Of a stretch of DNA of 37,500 nt, positions 21,157 to 30,551 are shown in pieces. How positions within the stretch are numbered: the first letter of the stretch is position 1; every line of letters begins with the position of its first letter. A program made the translations under genes and the position numbers. The notes beneath the pieces are model-generated. The model was not told the DNA's origin. It ran no database searches and was given only the letters and a program-made list of their open reading frames with translations. Origin of the DNA: Theodoxus fluviatilis (taxonomy: Eukaryota > Mollusca > Gastropoda > Cycloneritida > Neritidae); the NCBI GenBank assembly GCA_034096865.1, contig JAWQFJ010008046.1, positions 1 to 37,500 on the forward strand, written 5' to 3'.

Positions 21157-22352
21157 TGTGGCGAGACAACGTTTTCCCCATCTGGTGTTTTATTAGTATT
21201 ATTATCAGGTGTCTGCTGAGCCGTAGCCTTAGTGACTTTTTCCCTGCCCTGAGCCGGTGTTAGAAGAGAAATGACCCCCGTGTAAGGAAAATGACTTGGA
21301 AGTATTATGAGTTGTGTTCTCCACTGGTGATATCACGTCAACCAATCTATGACTTTGAGCTAGTCGAACTGATCAATCAGAGCGGAGTTAGACGAGCTGT
21401 GACAGGATTGGGCCGAGTGGACAGTGTGACGTCAGAGAGTGCATATAAGCCAGTGTTGTAGAATGCTCAGGGCGTCCTTACATTTATTTTTAGAAGAGCA
21501 GAATCCAGGAAGATGCGGGCGCCCTGCTTAGGATAGGTTTTTCCATGGCGGTGGCCATGTACTGAGAATGAGAGAGTGAAATGGTAGCGGAAAGAAGCCT
21601 CAGCCCGCCCGGAACTGACGAGGAGAAAACCCACTTGCCAGTGGGGTAATGAAGTTGGTGGATTGCCTGCCTGCCTGCCTGCCTGCCTGCTTGCCTGCTT
21701 GAGTGAAGCCAGACGGCCTGTCTCGCAGGAAAACCGACTCCTCTACAGAAACGACAAAGGAAGAACAAGTCCCCTCCATCTCTACGAACCAGAATTAGAA
21801 CACCAGAGAGAATGACGAGTCTCCGTATTTTCATCGAAGTTGTGAATTTCCCGAGTCACCGGCTGCAATGTCGCGTGCACTCTACCCCCCTTCCCCTGTC
21901 TTAACCCCAGTGTAGCACGCACTAGGTGTGGGGGGGTTAAGCCCGTGCAACAACTGCTCTGCGTTTTCATCAAGAGGTCAGATAAGTACATTGGTTTTTA
22001 CTTGGCTCAGTGGCAGACTTTATTTTCCATGTTTGTTTTTTCCTCCTTGCAAGTTTTGTCATGAATACTGAATTACTGATTAACTATGCTTGCATTTGAC
22101 ACATTTTGTGGCGCTTGCCGCCCATTCCCCTTTCTAGGGTGATTGCGGTTGAATAATTAAACAATCCATTTGAATATTGATACTGGTTTTTGCCATTTCT
22201 TTATTATCAGACAGTTTACATCAATAGTTTGAGTGAGGAAATGAAGGTGCGTGCATTGGTTCTCCAAGATTTTACCCCTAGACATTGAAACAAGCCATTT
22301 AATTTATTCAGTTGGGATGAGTTAAATTTAAGTGAAGAACGAGCACGTCACA
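21157..22352 (+). mobile_element. Solo LTR of an LTR retrotransposon, 1,196 bp, inserted in the 86-bp satellite
   Basis: The insertion begins TGTGGCGAGAC and ends GCACGTCACA, giving TG...CA with short inverted ends. It interrupts an 86-bp satellite unit and duplicates CTGG (21153-21156 and 22353-22356), within the 4-6 bp range of LTR-retrotransposon integration. Removing the insertion and one CTGG restores the satellite sequence and its 86-bp phase exactly. A CRE (TGACGTCA) and TATAAG box lie on the plus strand at 21427-21449, so the LTR reads left to right. A (TGCC)n run lies at about 21664-21700. No gag, protease or polymerase frame is present, as expected after LTR-LTR recombination. Retrotransposon family not identified. 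Confidence 0.8.
21427..21449 (+). promoter_or_regulatory. CRE plus TATA core promoter in the solo LTR
   Basis: A perfect CRE/ATF site, TGACGTCA, at 21427-21434 is followed 9 bp later by TATAAG at 21444-21449. An initiator-like TCAG lies about 20-25 bp downstream of the TATA box. The arrangement fits the U3 promoter of a retrotransposon, with transcription rightwards. Confidence 0.6.
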
Positions 22353-22595
22353 CTGGCATTGCTGACAGTTACAGGGATCTTTGCCGACACTCTGGAGACA
22401 ACAGTGTTGCATTCATGAACAATCCAGCAAGTTTGACGCTGGCATTGCTGACAGTTACAGGGATCTTTGCCGACACTCTGGAGACAACTGTTTCATTCAT
22501 GGACAATCCAGCAAGTCTGACGCTGGCATTGCTGACAGTTACAGGGATCTTTGCCGACACTCTGGAGACAACAGTGTTGCATTCATGGACAATGC
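22353..22595. repeat. 86-bp satellite, right part
   Basis: Continuation of the interrupted array. Units start at the equivalent of 22349, then at 22435 and 22519; the 84-bp spacing of the last step is a 2-bp deletion (ACAACTGTTTC against ACAACAGTGTTTC). The array ends abruptly at ATGGACAATGCAGCTGACG. Confidence 0.95.
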
Positions 22596-23885
22596 AGCTG
22601 ACGTAATTTCCTCTCCAATCTTGAGACATTTAATAATAACAATTTCCAATAGCATATAATGCGTCAGGAGTAATGGGGCAATGATGCAGACACCTGGTTA
22701 AGGGTCTTCGTGTATGACTGCTTTGCTGTGTCATATGCTGCTTGCTAAATGACATTTGAAGATGAAGTTTTCGAGAGAAAAAGTAAGCCATTCAACGTCA
22801 GAATGCTCAAACGATCTCTTACTCCAAAATGCCCCCAGATAGGCTGTTCAGTTAGTACTGTGATATGATACTGCTATAAGAATCTAGCTGCTTGATATGA
22901 GAATGACCCTACTTGTTGTTGTTGCATATACGGATTAATATATTGCAACAATAAAGGCTTGCTTGGATTTATTACTTGTACCAAAATGTAAAAGAGTTTC
23001 AATTAACTTGTTGGATTTGGACATCACTTAAACAATTCCCGCAATTGCTGAAAATGTGCTATGTAAGTTTTTTTCTTCATTCTTAAAACAATCTGATGGC
23101 TTCGCTGTAGCAAATTTTGCTCAATCAATGATGGAAGATTGTCACCCTGGTACAACACTAACAAGGGCAATGTATGAATGCAATTATTGAAAGACATATA
23201 GAAGGCTAGATCAAAACCTTCAGAAAACCGCGCGCCGCGCTTACCGAGAGAAAAGCCTCTACGACAAAAGCCACACAATGGCGGGGAAATTTTTTACAAT
23301 GCAGTAGTGTAGACGAAAGTAGTGCATCATAAGGACGCCATAGTGCTCACACGTGAATTCCGAAGAGGGCTTAGTACACAATATTGAAAAAATGGCGGGC
23401 ATTGCTACGAATTAGACTTGCATTGGTGAGTTGGTACGCGGAGGTGGCACTTAAGCACTGAAAGCAAATGTCTTGAACGCGAGTGGATGATACTCTACCG
23501 GTGGCCTTAGCACACCCCTGGCAGAACGATTTCCTTTCCAATCTATCTTTTCTTCCCGGGTCAGTGCAGGAGGAATGTCGCGGGGTAGGAATCGAATGCC
23601 CTTTCTCTTCAAGGCAGAGCTGAGAGGTAAAAAACGCCAGCCCTTATTCAGTTACACCATCTCTGAGAGACGAGTTCATTGCGAGAATGGACGTTGGAAG
23701 TGCGAGAAAGACCGGTATAAATCCCAGTTCCAGAGGGCATTTGAACCACCACAAGTGATACCATATCAATCGCTGCTGTCCTGAAATGTACTGACCACTC
23801 ACTGACATGAATCGTCATGTTTGAGACCGTGCTCAGAAAAAAGCGACTGCCTTCCTGCTAGTTAAAGCACAATGGTAAAAGGCTG

Positions 23886-23886
<1 letters not shown>
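22596..23886. other. Unique interval, no gene recognised
   Basis: AT-rich unique DNA. Open frames of about 70-84 codons (23024-23278 minus, 23575-23784 plus) have no recognisable domain. Confidence 0.5.
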
Positions 23887-23940
<54 letters not shown>

Positions 23941-23975
23941 ACACACACATACACACACACACAAATACACACGTG
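23887..23975. repeat. (GA)n followed by (CA)n microsatellite
   Basis: Pure GA repeat to 23939, then an interrupted CA repeat. Confidence 0.97.
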
Positions 23976-26178
23976 TACTACACAGCACTCTTGACTTCAC
24001 AACAGAACGATAATTTCTCGGCAGATGTTGATGTGCCTTGCTGAAGAACAGAAGAAAGTACTGGCGTATTAGCCCTTCACAGGGGCACCCCGAAGCGACA
24101 TTTGAAAGGCTTCAGCACCCAACTGAAGTTCATTAGCCGCCACTGTACCGGGAGCTTCAAGGCAAACTCAGACAGGGGTGAACGCTTCCGGATCGATGAG
24201 CTCCATTCAGGGGGCGCCACGGAAAAGCTCCATCCAGCTGTCGGAAAACCGTCCTGCAAACGTTGGTGTTAAGGTAATTTGGAGACGGACCCTGGTGACG
24301 AGCTGTCAGACGAAACTAAAGGTGCCATGGGCTGTTGTGCGGCATTTAGCAATAGTCATGGAATGTAGGTCAGAGCGCCCAGGAGCGCTACCCTTATACA
24401 ACGCGCGGCCAATCTCTGGTAGTTCCACGTTCGTGTTCGTCATGTGGATAATGGGGATCGTGGGAAGGAGCGCTCAAAAGACATATTGTTCATAAACACT
24501 GTCCTTGAAGCAGCTTTCTGATATCGATTCTTTTGGGGCTAATTTTGCATGTATCACACACAGTTCAACGTACAGTGTGTGTGAGACTGTGATAAAGATA
24601 CATCATCACGTGATACAGGGGAGGCGCAGCAAGACACCCAACCACTCGAGAGTCTTCCTCAGAAATGGCGTGGGATACATTTAGCATTGTCTGCTGGGAT
24701 TTTAAACAACAACAACAATAAAAACAATAGCAATCGGCGACTCTTAGTTGATGTACAAGAACAATGTACTCAACAAAGCCCACAGAATATTACAGAACTC
24801 ATGTCACTTACGCCATATGTTCTACACCAGCATGAACAAACGGAACGAATTTTTTTACTGCCAAAGATGCGAAGCACAGGTTCCACGACTCCTTTATTCC
24901 GTCAGCTCTGTGTGACTCGCCTCAATGAAGCAGACATTTGGTTATGAGGTTGGAGCAGGCTGTATTTATTTTTTGCTTTTTAGATTATGGGGTTTTTATA
25001 TGCTCCTTTTTATGACGGAATCTAGTGGTCTATTGTGTGTTTTTTGGTTTATTCTAATCATTGTGTCCTATTGTTTACATAGTTTTTTTGATATTACATA
25101 TCTGTCTCAGATTTAAAAAAAAGTTTTTAATCGATAACCTGTTACTTCTACGCGAGTCGAATCAAGTTTGCCAATCAGCCCGTCAGAAAAAAACTGCAAA
25201 TAGTATCGCTTCATGAAATGACTTGGAGCACAATGAGGAATGTTTTTTGAACAACAACAACGTGAACACTGTAGCGAGAAGAAGTAGTCAATGCATTTCA
25301 TTGAGTTTCAACTGGTCCCCGTCGTGCCATTCTCCTTCATTTTCCTCCATTTTCTTTCAGCTCGTTAATCCGATTGGGTTCTAACACCTTTTCCTCCGGG
25401 CAGGGCTCCAGGAAAGCTCTGTCATACCTTTAGAGAAAAAACAAACCAGAAAGTCTTTAAAAATGCAGTCCATTTCTTTAGGGGTATTGGATTAATCAAG
25501 ATGGTTGCCAGATGACTTGCGAAATCAGATGAAGCCAGAAATAGGAGAGTGAAATGATTTTTTTGGAGGAAATCGAACACAACAACTTTGGAAACGATAT
25601 TTTTCTTGTGAACGGCTGACTACACGGGGTTAGGAAATTACATTGGCTGCTTCTCAGACATCCTTCCTGACCAGAGTGGAATTCAGAAGAAGACGGCACA
25701 TCGAGGGTTGAAATTTTTTGGGAATGGGAATGGGTGCAAAACCTCAGACTGGACGGAATTAAGATTCAGTGAACGACATCTGCTCTCACTGGCTTTGGGA
25801 GAGAGAGAACAAGAGGCTTAGCAGAAGAAATATTCTTCACGTCATTGTAGTGGGAATTTGGGTGAACTGTACCTATCATGGCCACCGTTCTAGGTTGTTG
25901 CCGCCTCAGACAATTCCAGCAACGCACGGATGAAGGGGATGCACTCGATAGCTTCACTTTCCAGACAGTGTCAGACGCCGACGTGCACACTGTGGACATC
26001 GCAGAAGCACAAAGAAATAAAGATTGATCAACCTGAAAGCCATCTTTACGTCGACGTCACAAAGACCTACATTCCCTGTCCTTTGAGACCCCATCAATCT
26101 GTTCTTCCGTGTATCGTTCAGCCCTGCTTCGTTTTGTCTCAGGACACAACTTGTCATTTCAGATGACAGGTGTAGAAC

Positions 26179-26181
<3 letters not shown>
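23976..26181. other. Unique interval, no gene confidently recognised
   Basis: The best coding-like stretch is about 24045-24266 on the plus strand, an open frame of about 70 codons (TPKRHLKGFSTQLKF, then RGERFRIDELHSGG) next to an acceptor-like CCTTCACAG and a donor-like AAG|GTAATT. It matches no family I know and has no start codon, so it is not called. A palindrome ATCACGTGAT lies at 24605-24614, and an inverted repeat TCACACACA/TGTGTGTGA at about 24553-24583. Short (AAC)n runs occur near 24707 and 25250. Confidence 0.4.

Positions 26182-26219
<38 letters not shown>
26182..26219. repeat. (CT)n microsatellite
   Basis: About 38 bp of pure CT repeat. Confidence 0.97.
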
Positions 26220-26221
<2 letters not shown>

Positions 26222-26691
26222 TGCAAACAATGCTGTGCCTCCAGAAATGGCCTCTATCTCCACATGAAGTTACATTTCATCTGACCTGCCTACCTACTCA
26301 TCTGTCGGACTCGACGGAAGAATTTAGAAATATGTATATCATGAGAACCGCCATTGCAGACTAACCGCGTCAAGTTTTTGAGTGCTTGATTCAAATCGCC
26401 GACGTGGGATAAGACAAAAACAGACATGAAGATGTACAACCGGAGCCGCTCAAAGCCAGTCATCAGCTGGAAGCCCTGGCTTCTGGGCTTTCGGGACCTG
26501 CTCCGGCGGCTCATCCAGGAGAGGTCCTAAGAAGCCAAAGATGTTTCCAGGAAGCATTGAGACAGTCCGATCTTGAGAACCACATTGTTTGTTTCTGGTG
26601 TCTCTCCACAGGAAAGGGCACAGGATAGTGAAAACGGCGCCGATGCGCTGGACTGTATGGTAGAATTCAGTTCTTGTAATGTTATCTCTTT
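26220..26691. other. Unique flank of the TTCTATAGAA segment
   Basis: Minus-strand open frames of 74-81 codons have no recognisable domain. An imperfect stem pairs GGCTTCTGGG...GGGACCTGCTCC (about 26477-26505) with GGAGAGGTCCTAAGAAGCC (about 26519-26537). Confidence 0.4.
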
Positions 26692-27066
26692 CCATATAAA
26701 AATTTTCTATAGAAACTTCTATAGAAACTTCTATAGACTTTTGGTAAAGAATTTTCTATAGAAACTTCTATAGAAACTTCTATAGAAACTTCTATAGAAA
26801 CTTCTATAGACTTTTGGTTAAGAATTTTCTATAGAAAATTCTATAGAAAATTCTATAGAAAATTCTATAGAAACTTCTATAGAAACTTCTATAGAAACTT
26901 CTATAGACTTTTGGTAAAGAATTTTCTATAGAAAACTATAGAAAATTCTATAGAAAATTCTATAGAGGATTCTATAGAAAACTATAGAAAATTCTATAGA
27001 GGATTCTATAGAAAATTCTATAGAAAATTCTATAGAATTCCTTAGTTCTCTTTAGAAAACTAGGAC
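26692..27066. repeat. Left cluster of the palindrome TTCTATAGAA (26 CTATAG cores)
   Basis: The cluster starts CCATATAAAAATTTTCTATA at 26692. It consists of 12-bp steps (TTCTATAGAAAC or TTCTATAGAAAA) with a larger block boundary, CTTTTGGT(T/A)AAG, at 26738, 26811 and 26908. TTCTATAGAA is its own reverse complement, so the cluster can pair with itself or with the related right cluster at 33345-33796. Cores become sparse after 27050. Confidence 0.95.
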
Positions 27067-28179
27067 AATTCTATAGAATATTGTAGAAAAGTTTATACAT
27101 TCTTTATAGTAAATACTTCAGTGAAATACTATATCAAGTAAAATACTCAAGTACATACCTTACAAATACCATGCATTACTAAACTAAATTCTACAGATTG
27201 CTACATGCCATGCAAAAATGACAATAAGATTTCAGATTCTTTTCAGCAGGCTTTATTCTTAGAATTAAAGTGTCAGACCACTTTTCTGGAATGTCAGGTT
27301 TTTTTCTGCATTAACGGGTCACATTAAAAATGATATTTTAACAGGAGAAGGAATAAAGGCAGCCTTTATAAACCATATATGTCAAGAAAGCTCTAAGAAT
27401 GAGCTACATATTTCTTGCAATAATTTTAATGATAACAGAAACAGCAATGAGAAACTGATAGAAAAGTACAACACTCAGGAAATGAATGAAAATAATTTCT
27501 TAATATTCACTCCTCTCAGGGTACTTTGCCAAGCAATAAAAGTAGTAAAACTCACAACAGAATTAGAGAATTTCATTTCCCACCACAAAAATAACAAGAA
27601 AATCAACATAATTTGGCCACAATAGATTTTGCAAAGATTGTAAGTAAATAGGTGCAAATGCCACACAGAACTCATACTGTTGGTACTCCACTCCAACAGA
27701 CTACACAACTCCATTTAAAAAAATCCAAACTCTATAGAATTGTGAAATATGATGAATAGAAATTATCATACACTTTTCCATGAAGGTGAAGATCCAAGGA
27801 ATACAAAGAAAATACAGTAAAAAATCAGCATGCATTTGAAAAAAGTATCAGAAACACCTTGTTGCACATCTAATCTATAGCACAAGAAAGCAAATCTCTA
27901 CAATTAAAACGTTTCCAGTGCTGAATCATATTTGTGGGAGTAATGACATTCTGTTCATGCAGCATTTTCCATGAGTGAACAAGCTAAAGGAAAAACTTAA
28001 TAAAAAAAGAAGTGGGACTGACCGAATTGAAAATCTACCGCAGTTCAGTATCTGTGTCAGTATTCTCATAACTGATCTGATTCCCCTCACTCAGATTTAG
28101 TTCTATTCCAGGTCGGTTCTAGCAATCACAGAATGGGAGTACGTAGGATCGATCAGGTCGGTTCCTGACACTCACAGGG
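27067..28179. other. AT-rich interval, probable 3' untranslated region and flank of the BEN gene
   Basis: No other open frame is convincing. On the minus strand this lies downstream of the BEN stop codon. An AATAAA on that strand (complement 27252-27257) is a candidate polyadenylation signal about 0.9 kb after the stop. Confidence 0.4.
27252..27257 (-). promoter_or_regulatory. Candidate polyadenylation signal for the BEN gene
   Basis: AATAAA on the minus strand, downstream of the BEN-gene stop at 28180. Such hexamers are common in AT-rich DNA, so this is only a candidate. Confidence 0.3.
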
Positions 28180-30116
28180 TTATCTTCTTCCTTTAGTGGC
28201 ACTGTTCAACTTTTGCCGCACAAAGCTCCAAACGTCCACGTCTGTGCTTTGAGAAAATTCCTTCTGCACGGCGTCTGAAGCACAAAAGAATACATAAGTC
28301 AAATTTTGATTAAGATGGATAGCATACACCAAGTAAATTAATTTCAATAAGATGCATGTCTGAAAAGAATAAAACCATATAACTTCCACTCTGTAATTTA
28401 TACACAAGACATAATTGTTTGCATGTTTTTTTTTGCTTTTGGCCATGTGTTGTACATGCAGTTGACCCTCTTCTGCAAGTAGGAATTATTTTTAAATATT
28501 CGAGCAGAATCACAGAAAATTTAGTTTTATGGTGTCCTGGATGAGGTTTTACAGAAAAGAAGGGGGAAAAACCAAAATCATAACAAATCAACCACACTTA
28601 CCTTGCCAAATGTTTCTGATCCCTCACGTGCTTCATGCAGAATGCATGCACAAAGATGGCAAACACAAAAAATCAATTAGTTGCATGGCAGACACAAAAC
28701 ATTAATTAGTTGCAAGGCAAACACAAAAAAATCAATTAGTTGCAATCAAGAAAGTTTCCAGTAAAAAGGTTAAGAGCTACACATCTCATGGATCTTATGC
28801 TTTGTGTTGGTTTTTTCTGATATCAATGAACACTTAATAGGATATCGATATCCTATTAAGTGTTCAGTGATATATCAGAAAAACCCAACACATCATCAGT
28901 AATAATGTTGCAATTTTGCATTTATTCATATCCATCAAATCTTGTCAACATTCATGACTAAATCAGGCATTTGATATACTATTTTCTATGTACATGCTGT
29001 ACATAAAACATGTACAATGTTCAGCCTACCTTAACTTCTTGCAGAATGTTAATATGAAATTTTTAAAATAATTATGTGCAACTACTCAGAACATACATGC
29101 ATTTAAATCATGCAAGTGACTTGTGTCTAAACAATGCAAAAGCATGTAATAACAAGAAGGGCAAAGCCCATACGACTCACATGCTTGACCTTGACCTTCA
29201 GGTGACCTTCAAGGTCAAACGACTAAACCTACCAATGACATCATACACAAAGAAATGCTGTACACATTTTCCCTACCAAAATACATGTGACCTTGACCCA
29301 AGGTCAAGGTCATCCAAGGTCATGCAACACAAAGCTGTTAATTCAAGACATAGGAAGCACAATGGTGCTTATTGGCACTTTCTACCATGAGATATAGTCA
29401 CTTTTAGTGGTTCACTACCCCATTTTGTCACATTTCATAAGGGTCAAAGTGAGCTTGAACTTGATGATATGTGACCAAATGTGTCTCATGATGAAAGTAT
29501 AACATGTGCCCCACATAATTATTAAGTTTGAAACAGTTATCTTCCATAGTTCAGGGTCAAGGTCACTTCAAAATATGTATACAATCCAACTTTGAAGAGC
29601 TCCTGTGACCTTGACCTTGAAGCAAGGTCAACCAAACTGGTATCAAAAGATAGGGCTTGCTTTGACCTATATACCACTTGTAGCTAAGGTCGCCATTCTC
29701 AATAACGTGGGAGAAAATTGGGAAAATGTGAAAAATGACTGTTTTTGAGACCACATTTATGGCTCCTGTGACCTTGACCTTGAAGCAAGATCAAGTCACT
29801 ATGTATGTTTTTTGAGGCCTTGTCATCATACACCATCATGCCACATTTGGTGTTGATAGACTTAATAGTCTCCGAGAAAAATCCAACGTTTAAGTTTTTT
29901 ACGGACGGACGGACGCCCGGACGGACGCTTCGCAATCGCATGTGAGTCAAAAATGTTTTACTGATGATTTGCTGGTGAGTCTGGCTGGGGAGCCCTGGCT
30001 TTGGTGATGATCCAGTCGCACCAGGTCTTTGGGTGCCCGAAATGGAATGAGTAGCAAGGTACTCCCTTGGAAACATTCCTTGCAGAAGGTCATTTACGAA
30101 GGTAAGAATCCAGTGG
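28180..30116 (-). CDS. BEN-domain protein, two 3' coding exons (partial gene)
   Basis: BEN domains bind DNA or proteins in chromatin factors and also occur in DNA viral proteins. Two minus-strand exons are seen. The first, 30116 down to 29962 (155 nt), follows the acceptor TTTTTCCCCTCAG and ends A|GTAAAA. It encodes VNDLLQGMFPREYLATHS followed by ISG, the LL-x3-F-x-(R/E)-x-LA-x-S-x-x-G start of a BEN domain. The second, 28274 down to 28180 (95 nt), follows TTTTGTGCTTCAG and encodes AVQKEFSQSTDVDVWSF then VRQKLNSATKGRR and a TAA. One base left over from the first exon plus two bases starting the second make an Asn codon, giving IINAVQKEF across the junction, as the BEN family requires. The domain thus ends the protein. 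Both exons are open and the splice phases match, so this part looks functional. The intron (about 1.69 kb) holds several repeats. The 5' part of the gene is unresolved. Confidence 0.75.
28656..28745. repeat. 29-bp direct repeat, 3 copies
   Basis: GGCAAACACAAAAAATCAAT and its variants start at 28658, 28687 and 28716, each followed by TTAGTTGCA. It lies in the BEN-gene intron. Confidence 0.9.
28803..28892. repeat. 90-bp near-perfect palindrome
   Basis: The left arm from TGTGTTGG to the centre GATATCGATATC (28841-28852) is mirrored by the right arm ending CCCAACACA. The central 36 bp (TGAACACTTAATAGGATATC with its complement) pair almost without break; further out there is one 2-bp indel and a few mismatches. 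It may be a small hairpin MITE. It lies in the BEN-gene intron. Confidence 0.92.
29160..29945. repeat. Dispersed-type repeat rich in TGACCTTGACCTT, with (GGAC)n end
   Basis: AGGTCA or TGACCT occurs 15 times between about 29186 and 29778, often as TGACCTTGACCTT or TCAAGGTCA. A 28-bp stretch beginning GCTCCTGTGACCTTGACCTT is repeated at 29599 and 29762 (163 bp apart). The segment ends in GGACGGACGGACGCCCGGAC near 29903-29930, resembling the simple-repeat end of a transposable element. The spread of such motifs in invertebrate genomes is my general impression. Element class is not identified; no terminal repeats or coding frame were found. It lies within the BEN-gene intron. Confidence 0.6.
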
Positions 30117-30382
30117 CTGAGGGGAAAAAGAGCAAATAGATGATTAATGCACTGGGTAATGACAGAGCACAATGAAGATTATCAGGCACCTAATTTTGAA
30201 CTTGCAAATAGAACCCCTCAAAGGCAGCAACAATTTGCCCTAGCTTTGAATTCACCTACTGAAAAACTCATGATAAACAACATACAAGTGCTGAGAATGA
30301 TGTAAACAACTTACTGTGAATACATGTGTTAAATGCTTATTTTGGATTTTTCTGTGGAAAATGGTAGATTTGCTAGTTGTAC

Positions 30383-30551
30383 CTACCCTTATTTGACCAG
30401 ACACCATATTTTCTCCCAGTTCATGGTTGGAAGCCTGGGAAGGCTGCTGTGTCTGACTGTCAGGCCGACTCCTGGGTTGGAGAGATGGTGTAGTTGGCTG
30501 AGATGGTGTACTGCTTGGTATTCTCCAACCTCTCTAGAATACCAGGAGCCA
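30383..30551 (-). other. Candidate upstream exon of the BEN gene, frame unresolved
   Basis: On the minus strand a strong acceptor (TTTCTTTACTTTTCAG) precedes TGGCTCCTGG, and two donor-like sites follow (G|GTAGGT after 30387, AG|GTACAA after 30383). One frame codes a plausible Pro/Ser/Gln-rich linker (TPSQPTTPSLQPRSRPDSQT, then QQPSQASNHELGENMVSG) but opens with TAG, and neither of these two donors in that frame leaves the two bases needed by the BEN exon. The frame whose phases do fit at both ends has two TGA stops. It may be an alternative exon, a damaged exon, or have its true borders elsewhere. Confidence 0.35.

Noticed and set aside
24045..24270. Exon-like open frame with acceptor- and donor-like borders
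   Set aside because: Unrecognised protein; the frame hits a stop just before the donor and there is no start codon. Not enough to call a gene.
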